Shown one piece after another: positions 13,382 to 24,521 of a stretch of 64,000 nucleotides of DNA. The position numbers and the translations under genes were made by a program. Positions within the stretch are counted from its first letter, which is position 1; every line of letters begins with the position of its first letter. This DNA is from Macrotrachela quadricornifera (lineage: Eukaryota > Rotifera > Eurotatoria > Philodinida > Philodinidae), in the NCBI GenBank assembly GCA_022393335.1, contig JAJEKB010020966.1, forward strand, positions 648,608 to 712,607, read 5' to 3'. Under the pieces are notes generated by a model. It saw only the letters and a list, made by a program, of their open reading frames with translations. It did no database searches and was not told where the DNA came from.

Positions 13382-16300
13382 ATGATCCGATTCTCTTTGT
13401 TTGTTTTCTTATCATATCTTTCTATTATTATTGTTATTATAAAACAATCATCAAGCATCCTAACAGATGATCAAATTAAATTCAATCCTGGTGAACAATT
13501 TTCATTGCCTAATAAAATTTTCTCAATTATTAATAAAAATAAAGAGAATGGTATGTTATTTTACAAAAAAAAAGATTTCATTTACAACATATATATATAT
13601 GTAATGAATGCGCATAAATAATTTTTTTTATTCTATTCTTTTCATTTTACTAAAAGAAAAAACAATGTGACTTTTAATAGATTGACTTCATGATGCTTAA
13701 GAAAGTAAAGAACAATATTTATATATTTTAGTTAATCAATTTCGTTGTCCAAAAAAATGGTCACGATTAGGTGGTTCATGTTATTCTCTATCGAATGTAA
13801 CATCAACACCTGTTGAATCTAATCATACATGTAATCTTCTTCAATATAATAATTCACAACTAATGTACATTCGACAACCATTTGAATTATTTTATGCTGC
13901 ACATATACTTACTATGAATAATCTAAGTGCATTATTGCTTGAAATCGATCAAGACTTATATAATAGTATTAAATATTAATTGTTATTTTAATTTAAAACT
14001 ATAATCTTTATTTAATTAGATGCAAAAATTGTCAATATATTATCTTCGAATGATGATATTCAATGGCAAGAATTAGGAGAAAAATTTCATCAAATTAGTA
14101 ATAAATATAAAAAAGTGAAGTCACAATTATCCAAACATTTATCCTCCAAAGTTAAATCTGGTCAAGAAAATACGAATGACAATACTATTAATGAACAAAT
14201 TGAAGACTATAAAATGTTTGAAAATGTTGATCATATTCGTTATGCTTGTCATGAAATACGATGGAATGTTATTAACAATAATTCAAACATTTTAGTACTT
14301 ACTGTTGAATTAGATTTAAACAAATCTATTTGTTCGTTAAGTAATATGGAACCTACAATAGTCTATTCACATTTATGTCAATATAGTCAGTAAAAATTTG
14401 TTATCTAATAAATAAAATTAAATGATTCTTTCTTTAATTTAGTAATTGATTATTGTTTTAAAAATATCATATGTGGTAAACATGGACGTTGTGTTAATAG
14501 TCAAATAAGTTTCAAATGCTCATGTTCATTTTTATATGATGGTTCATTTTGTGAAAAATGTAAGAGATAAAGAAAGATTATTTATTGATGAATACTTTTG
14601 GTTTTTTTTTCTTTTTAGTTTCAAATAAAGATTTACAGATTTCAATTGCTATTGTTGTTATCTTTATTGGTTTTTTATTAACAAATACAAAAACTCGAAA
14701 ATATTTTTGGAGTAGTATTACATGGTTTAATAAGTAAGCTTTTGAACTATTCTTGTTATAATAATCATGTTGTGAATTATTTTAGTCGTTTTCGTCGACA
14801 ACAAACAATACCTTTGCCATCAATAAATAATGAAGATAATGTCAACATTTCTATTCCGGAACAGCATACAACATCACGGTAAGTTGAAATTTATTTATTA
14901 TACAGATAGATACGTATATATTGGAATATATAATCAAGATGTAAAATAAACATTGAAGAATGTCATCATTCAGATTGATCTACGAGTTCTCTATAGGATA
15001 CGCTTTTATATGACCCAAAGAACCTCATATTCGAAATATTATTAACATTGTGTAAACTTTTCTATCAGTTTATGTATATTGTCTAAAATTAAAGCTGGTT
15101 ATCCGACAATATTGTCTTGTCGTTCATTATTAAAAATGTAATATGATTAGATAATAATATATTCTTTAGATATTCTATAAATCAAACTGTTCCACAAACG
15201 GCTAGAATCGAATTCCATTTAACAAGAAAAGAAAAACGAATTCGTTGTTTGGGGGTTGGCATATTGACTGGAATCTTCTTCTTAATTCTCTTTGGTATTC
15301 CAGCTTTTTATCATGTTATAATATCTCAAATAGGCAATACAGATTCATCTCGTATTGATGCATTTATTGATCATAATATTCGTACAGTTGGAAAACATGG
15401 TGGTAATACTATATTTCGATTAGATAATTTTATTTACTTATTCATATCTATTATACTTATTATCATTTATTCATTAATAAATAAACGAGAAATACAAGAT
15501 CAAATAGATGATGATGATCGATCAAGTAATTTCTCTTTTTATAAATTTGAAATTAATTTTCATTCTTTTTTTGTAGTTATAATAGAACCTATAAAATTAT
15601 TTCGTATAACTGATCGATATCAAACAGCTATAATAATTGCTATTCAAACCTTTGATATATTAGAAATTTTAGAAGAAACATTGATTGATATTGATCAATC
15701 ATTACAGACTGGTGTATTTGTTGGAACTTTTCGACGTATATTTTTTATTATTCTTATTGGGTATATATTGATTAATTTTATAAATTTATCTATAAAAAAA
15801 AGCCAATTTTTTCTTTTCTTAAATATTTTAGATTTCGATATTATCCATTACTTGCTTCTTTACAATTTCAAAATATCATTGTTCGATTTTTAACATTTAT
15901 ATATATTACAGGTAGTATGATTCATATGATTATTCACCAAATTTTATGTATACATTGGCTTCCATTTTCAACAAAATTTTTATCATTAGAACAAACATAT
16001 TTTTATATGGTATAGATTTTATTTATTTAATAAAATTTAGATTTCAATAATAAAGAAAAAATAATTTTTACTTTAGGATTTGAATTTATGGTCAATTATA
16101 TATGGATTTACTAAAAATGCTGTATATTGTTTATTAATTGGATATATCAATGCTGAATTATATATGCGTTTATTTTATGATTCAATTCATATTACTCGCA
16201 AGAATAAAAAACCAATTTGGGAATCAATGTATAGAAAAATTGATAAATATACTTTTCCAATAGATCGTGAAAAACAATCATTTTTAATAGAATCAAATAC

Positions 16301-18194
16301 AGATTTAACATCTAATGAGAATAATAATTTAAATCAAAATGGATATTGGTTTCGTATTCGAAAATTTTTTATTGATCATTTTGAAAAATATTCAAAAAAA
16401 CTTTATATATGGGATGAAAATTTTCGATTTACAACAATAGTTATTTGTACATATGTAGTAGCATTTATTGTACTTCTTCATTTAACAAGTACTATGATAT
16501 TTCTTTATACAACACAAAAAGAAAGTTATATTTCTTATTCAAAAAAATTAATTGAATTAATATTAGATATTGGTATGTTAAAATAAAATTTATTCTTATA
16601 TTTTATTTGTTTTGTTATTTCAGAAGTCGAAGAATGGTCATTTCAAAATGAAGTTATAATAAGTGCAATTATCACTATGATAATATATGGTATACAATTA
16701 TTACTTAGTATAAAAAATTATAAAAAATCTATGAAAAAATTATATCGAGATCTTCTTGATAATAAAAATACAGTTATTAATTTTGATAAACATGAAATTA
16801 TTCCTCAAGGTATGAGATATCCTGGTTTTATTCTTTTATATTTACTTGGTGGTTTTATTATATGTTTTAATTTAATTTTATATATTATAACTATATTAAA
16901 TATAATTCGAACTTCAACTGGTTCAATTAAATGGGAAATTAAATTCATTATATCAATATTAGTTGTATATTATTTACAAAAAATTATTTTTAAATTAGTT
17001 AATACATTATTTACTGGTTATCAACCAAAACATGAATATGATTTTAGACTTGATAGACCTTATTCATTTTTAATATATCTCCATTTAATTTCTAGTAAGT
17101 TATTTACTTTTAGTTTTATCAATAAAAAAAAATATAATATATTGATATTATTAGGTACTTTTATTGGTATTACTCCAACATTTATTCGTTCAGCTGCTGG
17201 AATACTTGCGAATATTTTATTTATGCCTCGAATTGATTATAGTTTTCTTGTACCACCATTACGTAAATTAGGTAAGATTAAAATTTTATGAGTAGATAAA
17301 GATAGTCTTGCTAGATTTTCAAAATTCGACTGCATGCAAAAACGAAAAACATTTGTTTTTATACATAAAATTCCATAAAAATATTAAATTTTGATCTCTG
17401 AAAAAATTTTTCTCATAAAAAAACACTGCTGGTTCTAATACTTGTAATAGAAAAAATAACTAAAAAACAAATTAATAAAAGATTGACGATGATACTCATT
17501 ATTGGAAAAAAAAATAATTCAATTAAATAAAAATATTTTATATATGTGACTTTTGGAATAAAACTGATATTTTCAAAATCAAAAAAAAAAATTTATTTTC
17601 AATCAATAATGAAATCTTCTATTCAAATATATTAGATATTCACTCAGAATTTTTTTTATTTAGATACAGCATATATGTCATTTTGGTATTTTTTACGTTT
17701 GGAAATACTCTATACATATCCTATTTTACTTGGTAAACTAATATTTATGTTAAATAATTTTTGAAATCTTTTATTCATTTTTTTTTTATTAGGTCTCTCA
17801 TCATCTACTCAACTACCATCTAATGAAGGTATGTATTGCAATATAATTCTAATAATCATAGATATAATAAAGAAAAATCAAACCTGAAAAAGTTATTATA
17901 AAAAGTTTATTTGTTAAATGTATGATTGATTTTAAATCATTGTACATCATTGATATTTTGCATTAATTTATTAGAATAGAAAACAAACTAATTTGTATTA
18001 TATTCCTAGATGCAACAGCTCGTGAAAATGTTGGTATACAACAATCTAATGAGAACGAACGTGCCCAAGTTGAAGACATAGAAGAAACTGAATCTAACTA
18101 TTCTATTAGTACTCATCACCCAAGAGATGACAATACAAGTTCAGTTGATGATGAAGGGATTACAGTAGCTTTATTATTTGAAGATGCCGTCTAA
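13382..18194 (+). CDS. STRA6-like multi-pass receptor with C-type-lectin-like and EGF ectodomain (right copy)
   Basis: Fourteen exons: 13382-13550, 13732-13965, 14020-14385, 14443-14559, 14619-14733, 14786-14878, 15170-15760, 15832-16009, 16077-16572, 16624-17094, 17155-17271, 17664-17732, 17793-17828, 18010-18194. They sum to 3237 nt (1078 aa plus stop). The order matches the left copy: signal peptide, CPKKWSRLGGSCYSLS lectin-like start, linker, YSHLCQY end, EGF-like module (CGKHGRCV...CSC), a membrane helix, then a STRA6-like multi-pass domain with FRYYPLLASLQ, MPRIDYS and D-TAYMSFWYFLRLE. Seven exon lengths (169, 234, 117, 115, 93, 178, 117) equal those of the left gene, which supports both models. 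A 51-nt in-frame GT..AG segment at 15526-15576 may be an extra intron (giving 1061 aa). The tail is shorter than in the left copy and split over three exons. STRA6-like assignment rests on motifs, not a search. Confidence 0.75.
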
Positions 18195-19348
18195 CAAGTT
18201 CATACAATTGACTTAAAATTTTATTAATGTTCAATTTTGTTTATCAATAAATTATAATTTTTAAATAATTTTCAAATTTATCTAATAAAATTCTATCATG
18301 TTGTTCAATTGGAGTTTGATATTACAAAAACATTATCTTATTTAACACTATATAAAAAAAAGAGAGAAGTCTCTCAATCGAAACAAGATAGACATACGTT
18401 TGCATAGAAAGAGAAACAATTCAATCTATATCGTTGAGTATATTCTAACTTATATTACATAATTGTATTAATTTGTATTTTTCATTTAACAATGCAAAAA
18501 TTTTTATTGTAAGATGATCAGATATTCAACATTTTGTTGAAGTTCATACAAAACTAATTTGAATCTATGAAAAAATTTAACAATATTCTAATGTAAATAT
18601 AGAGATTTTATACTTTAAAAATGCCTTGTGTAAACGTACTTAGTTAAAAATTGAATAAGTCAAGAACACAAGTAATTCGTAATCTATAATTTTCAACAAT
18701 ATAATGAGAAGTTATAAAGACATCTTATTCTCCGATCGTATAGAGAACAAAACTATTTTGAAAGCAATATGACTTTCATAAACTATTCAATAAAATAAAT
18801 AAAAATGGTTTATTATTCTGATGAAATTTTGATATTGATATGAGTTTTAAATTTTCATCTTATCAATATGTCATTGAAATGGCAGACTATTTTCATACAT
18901 ATCTTGAATATTGCACAAAAAAGTCATTGCTTTCAAAATGATGTTGCTCTATAGACTCTCATAGAAAGGAATATTTTCATGACTTTTCTATCGATTGTTG
19001 AAAGTCATCGATCAATAACTGATTTCATTCACGATTTATTTACTTTCTAACTAAACATTTTTAAGTCCTGCATCAGCATCAGTTCATTCTAAATGATCAA
19101 TTCGTTATATTTAATGACAAGATCTATCCTTATTTCGTTAATGTCTATTTATCCATCAGAAAACAAACATTGCACATATGTTACATGAATAAAAATGGCT
19201 ATCAATGATTACCAGTCGTTTATAAATATGCATTATATCTTAATTCATAGTCATTTAAAATATTATAGTACATTATTATCAGTTGAAATAATATCGAAAT
19301 TATAGAAGATTCATGTGTTGAATCCCTTGAGAATGGAAAGTACATATA
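18195..19348. other. Non-coding stretch
   Basis: AT-rich sequence downstream of the receptor gene, with possible poly(A) signals (AATAAA near 18245 and 18790). I see no gene or structured repeat up to the transposon boundary at 19349. Confidence 0.5.
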
Positions 19349-21001
19349 TGTTACGATCACAATTGGATCCTGGTCAAATTTAGAATTCGAGTTTTGATCA
19401 AATTAAGATTCCAATTTTATCCAGACGAAATTACAATTGAACTTAACGTAAAGTGATATGTGATATATTTTAGTAACTATCCAAATTAAAGAAAGAAAAA
19501 AGATCGATAGATATAGGTAATTAATCTGTTCTGTTCAATGAATTCAACAAAAGAAATTAACAGAATATTCTAGAGTTATCTAATTGTTCTATTCGACTAT
19601 TTATATATAGAGTAGTGCGTGTTAGATCATGATGAATAAATGACAGATCCTAATACTATCGACGTAAACAGTCTGGATCGCATTCATTAAAGTTTTTTTA
19701 TTGAGTGAAACAAAATTTCGTTTTGATAAAAATTGCTGGCAATGAAACGGGTAGTTGTATCAAGTCTAAAAAGCCAATTTGTATGTATGAAGCGTTTTAC
19801 AATGTCATAAGTGAAGCGCTTGCTACGGTTTCACATGAAGATCGTCATAAAACAAGCTTTGAATTGAATAATCAATACTTATGGATACTACGGTTTGCTA
19901 TTGAAGAATTTTTGAAATAATCTATCCCATATCAATCAAAACAGTCAATAAAACAGCATGTTATTACGAAACCAATAATATCGTTGGGAATAATGACAAG
20001 ATTACAAATCGACATGAGGACCAGATCAGGCAGGGTATCAGAAGAAATTGTTTACAGTTTGATTTTAAATTCTATTGATCACTTTGACAAATTTTCATGG
20101 ATGTTTCCTTTAAAAACCAAAACTACTGAAGACGTTGCATTAAAATTATGCGATTTAGTTTCTGTATTTGGATCGCACGTCATTCATAAAGCTAAGGATG
20201 TATCGAGAAAGCTAAAAGAGTTTTATGTAATGCACTTGAAAAATAGATGTCCACCAATAATACATCACATTAGTCAGAAGGATTATTACCGGTTGTATAC
20301 GACATAAAGACAAGAGCATCTGATGTTATCAAGATATCTCTATATCAAGGAACGTTTGGACAAGCACCATATTCTGATTCTGAGTTTTGAAAGCTTGTTC
20401 AGGAAAATGGAAATTGATAATGAAGAAAATCTACTAGTACTCATTACTGAATCAAATTAATTAATCCGTCTGATCATTGAAAAAATTGAGAAAGCTCACA
20501 ATGATTTCATATAAATTAGTTTGTCCATATGGCGAATTTGAAAACAGTTACTATTGATTTTCAATCAGCCTGTTCAGACGAATTATAAGAACCTGTGATA
20601 GATGACCTAAAAAATATTACAATAAATGAAGCATGTAAACTTTATGTTCATGGTTCGATAAGTAGACACACATGTGATTCTAAAGGAAAATGTGCTACAC
20701 TAAACAATGTCCATGCAGAGAGGCAGGAATGTGTTGTTCAACTAAATGTCATTCTAAACTAGGATCTTGTAAAATATGGGTAACTTGAATTAGAAATAGT
20801 AATTGTAAAACAAAAGACTAGTTGGAAATAAAAATGTAGTTTTGAAAATGAAAATCTCGTTATTTTATCAAAATCTAAATATCTTTTAATTTCATCACTT
20901 TACGTGAAATTCAATTCTAATTTTGTCGAAACATATTCTAGGCAAAACTCGAATTCTGAATTTGACCGGACAAAATTAGAATCCTAGTTTTGACCGTAAC
21001 A
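19349..21001. mobile_element. Degenerate Ginger-type DNA transposon
   Basis: Terminal inverted repeats of about 107 bp (19349-19456 and 20895-21001) begin TGTTACG at both ends. This fits the TGTNR terminus of Ginger1 elements, which are DNA transposons whose transposase is related to gypsy integrases. The TIRs contain sub-repeats around GAATTCGAGTTTTG. Inside lies a broken integrase-like transposase on the + strand. The flanking 4-mers TATA and TACA differ by one base, so the expected 4-bp target duplication is only approximate. At 1653 bp the copy is short and inactive. Confidence 0.75.
19705..20790 (+). pseudogene. Ginger/KRBA2-like integrase-type transposase, decayed
   Basis: Fragments of one reading path are visible across frameshifts and stops. 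An HEDRHKTSFELNNQY stretch (19840-19880) resembles the zinc-binding/helical region before the catalytic core. QIDMR at about 20007 looks like the first catalytic Asp with a few residues lost. ILNSIDHFDKFSWMFPLK (20062-20117) is the core strand region, followed by a FGSHVIH segment where the second Asp is expected but no longer seen. A Cys-rich tail (CPCREAGMCCSTKCH, about 20714-20758) matches the C-terminal Cys cluster of this family. Upstream QSDNG-type residues are missing. It cannot encode an active enzyme. Confidence 0.7.
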
Positions 21002-21822
21002 TACATGTACAGATTTAGCGTATTGTAGCGATAGAACGAAAAGGAAACAGAAAGTAGTAATAGTAAGATGCTCGCAAAGTAAAATTCTTTTGGCAATTTA
21101 ATACATCATCGGATGAAACGCGAGCTGTTTTGAGATTCTAAAAATATTTTTTCAAATACAGCATCAAAAACTAAGTCTAGAAAAGTTGTTGAATAGATTC
21201 CAGATATGTACATAGTTCGATTTTGTATCTGAGAATCTTAGATGTCTAAGTTTACAATTAATCGTCCTCACAGAACCAAAATATTTTGTTTTTCACTCAT
21301 TTCGAATAAGAAGAGTAGTAGAACGATATCTTTAACGAAATCGGTATAGTATTCTCATTGAAAAAAAAGATTTTTTGTAAAGATATTTGTCCTATGGGCT
21401 AATGAGATGACATACGATACTCTAAATATATAATGTAACCACGAAAATGAGTAATAATAAGTGAAAAGAATAAATATCGTTGAATGAAAGTCTTTCATCT
21501 ATTTGTTTCTATAGTGCTGTATTTTATGTTGAAATTGCTATCAAATATAGGTATGTCCTTTATAAGAATGGTTTTCTCCTTTTGATTACTTGTGCAGAAT
21601 ATCCAATTGTATGGAACGGTTTTTTTGGTTGTAAAATAATAAAGTTGTAAAATAACTTTCTTCAATTTGTTTCTCCCAATAGCAAAAGAATAAATACTAG
21701 CCAATAATAATGAAATTAAAATGTATTTTTCGAAAAATTTTGGTTAAACCCTTTTAGATAATATATTTATTTTCTTTTTCAGAAATAATAATTTATATTT
21801 ATGTGAACAACAGGATATTAGA
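21002..21822. other. Non-coding stretch
   Basis: AT-rich sequence between the Ginger relic and the 3' end of the kiwellin-like gene. No gene is supported. The last ~60 bases probably hold the 3' untranslated region of the minus-strand gene. Confidence 0.45.
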
Positions 21823-22675
21823 TTAATCACTCCAACTAATACTAATCTGTCCATATCGTGGATCATTTTTCGATATACCAAGTGCAGCCCAAACAGCAGG
21901 TGATCCATCAACAATATTATTACGACATGGAGGTTGTCCAGCATGTTCATCATCACATCCATGTACTGAATCACATTCATCTACTACCATTGCTTTTGTT
22001 GTCTTACCATTTCCATAAATTGTAATCATTTTTCCACATCGGCTTCCTCCATTATACCATCCTGTTGATAAGGCTACAACTGGTTGAGAATCAGGATAGA
22101 ATAAGTTATAACATGCACCACCATATCCACCATCACCACCTTCTTGAAAACTATTCAATGTTAATATAGCGGATGATTTTGATGATGGAGAGCATCTATA
22201 CTGTGGATAACTGACACCTGCTTTACAACAAGTAGAGAAATTCTCTGTATTACACGCAGTACTATAAGAAATGTAAAATAATATATTAAAAAGTACTATA
22301 AAATACTTACGTTATGCCATACAACATACCCGATGATTTACATGTTGTATCTTGTCCATTATTTCCACTATTGCTATCGCTACCACATTTACCATTCAAG
22401 CAAACCAAATTTCCATCGCAATCATCGTATGTAGCACATGGATCACCAAGACAGTGTCCTTTCCATGAGCAAGTTTCGAATTGTACATTGTTGCTACCAC
22501 ATTTACCATTCAAGCAGACTAACGATCCATCACAATCGTTGTATGTTGAGCATGGATCCCCTGAACAATGACCTTTCCATGAACATGAAGCAGCTCGTTG
22601 ACTTCGAATAATTTTAGATTCTATAGCACCAACAAGTATCAACGAAACAAAAATGAAAGTCATTTGATAAATCAT
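21823..22675 (-). CDS. Secreted kiwellin/ripening-related-like protein (horizontal-transfer candidate)
   Basis: Two exons, 22675-22311 and 22261-21823, joined over a 49-nt GT..AG intron; 267 aa. Residues 1-19 form a signal peptide (hydrophobic [12 protein letters not shown]). Two 30-residue Cys-rich repeats follow (31-60 and 69-98: [25 protein letters not shown]). From about residue 112 comes a kiwellin-type double-psi beta-barrel domain with [40 protein letters not shown] and [15 protein letters not shown]. These motifs are characteristic of plant kiwellins/ripening-related proteins and fungal relatives, not of animal genes. It is probably extracellular; plant kiwellins can bind partner proteins, but no ligand can be inferred here. 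The intron is typical of the window, so the gene looks settled in the host genome. The 49-nt intron restores an unbroken frame, supporting a live gene. Confidence 0.88.
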
Positions 22676-24441
22676 AATAAATCTTTGAATCTAAAATATA
22701 ACAAAAACAGACAATAGTTGCATATTCATTATTATACATGAAGAATAGGACTTTACTGAGATTGTTTTTAATCGTAACCGAAATCGAAGCAATTAATGAT
22801 TAATACCTTATTTATAAGCTACAGAAAAAGATAAGATAAAAAAAGATATATAGTGTGCCATATACAATATAGTATCGAATTTCAATAGCAAAGGAAAAAA
22901 ATTACAATTATAAATCGAATGTCATAGTTCTGAAATATACGACTAGATTGAAAGAAAATGTAATGATGATCATTTACAAATGATTAAGATACGTTAAATA
23001 TCAGATAAATTCGAGCATTTGTTAAAGTATAATGATTTGTGCACGCGTAAAATATCATTTTATAATACCTATGTGATATATTTTCGTCATAAGTGAAATG
23101 GCAAGGTGACAATTTCGTGACAACAAACTAACATAGCATTTATTATTAAATTTTTATTCAATATAGGCTATGTTAAAATATGCCTCTATGGCTGCATAAA
23201 CAAAACTCAGTTATAAATGTGTCAGAAACAGTTGAGATTTCAACAAAATTAAACAGACATTTTAAATACTAATGAAATTAAAACTTATATTTATTGTAGG
23301 ACTGACACTTTATATTTACCCCGTAAAGTGAAAACGTACAACTTTACCCAAATATTAAAGTAAAGTAAAGTGAATTTTCATTATTGAAGTTTCTTGTTAT
23401 ATTCTCAGCAGGATCATCATGCATTTATAATTCTACAATATATCAAAGCTTTCTAGGTATCGATGCGTCATAAAATACGTGAGAAAAAGGATGCATTAAA
23501 ATCAAAAGATATTCAAAAGATGTCGAATCTTTATGAGCGAATGAAAAAGATCGTTTTGCCAATTTTAGTTTGTTTCATTTTTTATATTTAAACCACAATA
23601 TCTTACTTTACTTTATAAAGATAAAGTATCAGCCCTAAGATTTTATACTAAACATCTATGATAATTTAATCAAAAAATTCATTGACATTTTTTATCAACA
23701 AATATTTTTCATAAGTAAAAAATTCTCTATTATGAAAATATCAATTTTAAGATCAAGAGAAAATATATTGGAAGTTTTATTATCTATCGTAAAAATTGAA
23801 AAAAAAAGATTCAACAATAAATAAATCATAATTTTTCTAAATTTATGTAGAACCATCTTTGGTACAACATTTCTGATTTTATTTTTGAAAATATATTTAC
23901 AACAGATGAATATTTATTAATTATATAAAAAAAATAAAAATAAATTTGTTAATATATTTTCATATATAAATCTCTTAAAAAAACTATTTATTCTTTTAAT
24001 TTCATTTTTATGAATAGAATTCATAGTAATACATTGATTTTTCTATTGAATATTATTTTAGTAAAAACAAAACATTCATAAAGATTATCTTATACAAAAA
24101 GAAAAATTAAATGAAAAAGTAAGATGTTTTATTTCTTACTATATGTTTATCTATATTGCGAAGGATGAGAGAAGTTTTAATAAATACAAACTATAAATCT
24201 CGTCGTCACTGTTATTTTTGTAATCTGTCAGATACTACAGATTATAACTTACTTGATATACGTGAGTAGTTTTACTAACGTAGAATATGTGAAGCACTTA
24301 TAATAAAGATAACTTTACAATACATGCGTATTTATATATACGATTACAACGAAGCATTGTGACGATGTCTCTAGGGAGGCTCAATGGAGAAATTCCAATT
24401 GAGTCATAAAATGGCGGAATGTAAACATTCCATTACGATGC
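22676..24441. other. Non-coding stretch with a MITE
   Basis: Contains the upstream region of the kiwellin-like gene, then AT-rich sequence. A small inverted-repeat element lies at 23297-23637. No further gene is supported. Confidence 0.5.
23297..23637. mobile_element. Small MITE, TAGGRCTGAYACTTTAT termini
   Basis: The left end TAGGACTGACACTTTAT is matched by the reverse complement of the right end, TAGGGCTGATACTTTAT. Sub-terminal copies of TAAAGTAAAGTAA occur near both ends. 341 bp, no coding capacity, no clear target duplication. Confidence 0.5.
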
Positions 24442-24521
24442 ATGGTGTATAACATTCTTGTATGCGTCATAATGGAATGTAAACATTCCATTATGACGCA
24501 TACAAGAATGTTATACACCAT
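24442..24521. repeat. 80-bp perfect palindrome
   Basis: Two 39-nt arms (24442-24480 and 24483-24521) are exact reverse complements around a 2-nt centre. The central part is GGAATGTAAACATTCC. A partial extra copy of this centre (GGAATGTAAACATTCCATTA) lies just upstream at about 24416-24435. Such a perfect hairpin is expected to be unstable in DNA, so it is either recent or maintained. It could be a fold-back mobile element or a hairpin RNA locus. Confidence 0.85.
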
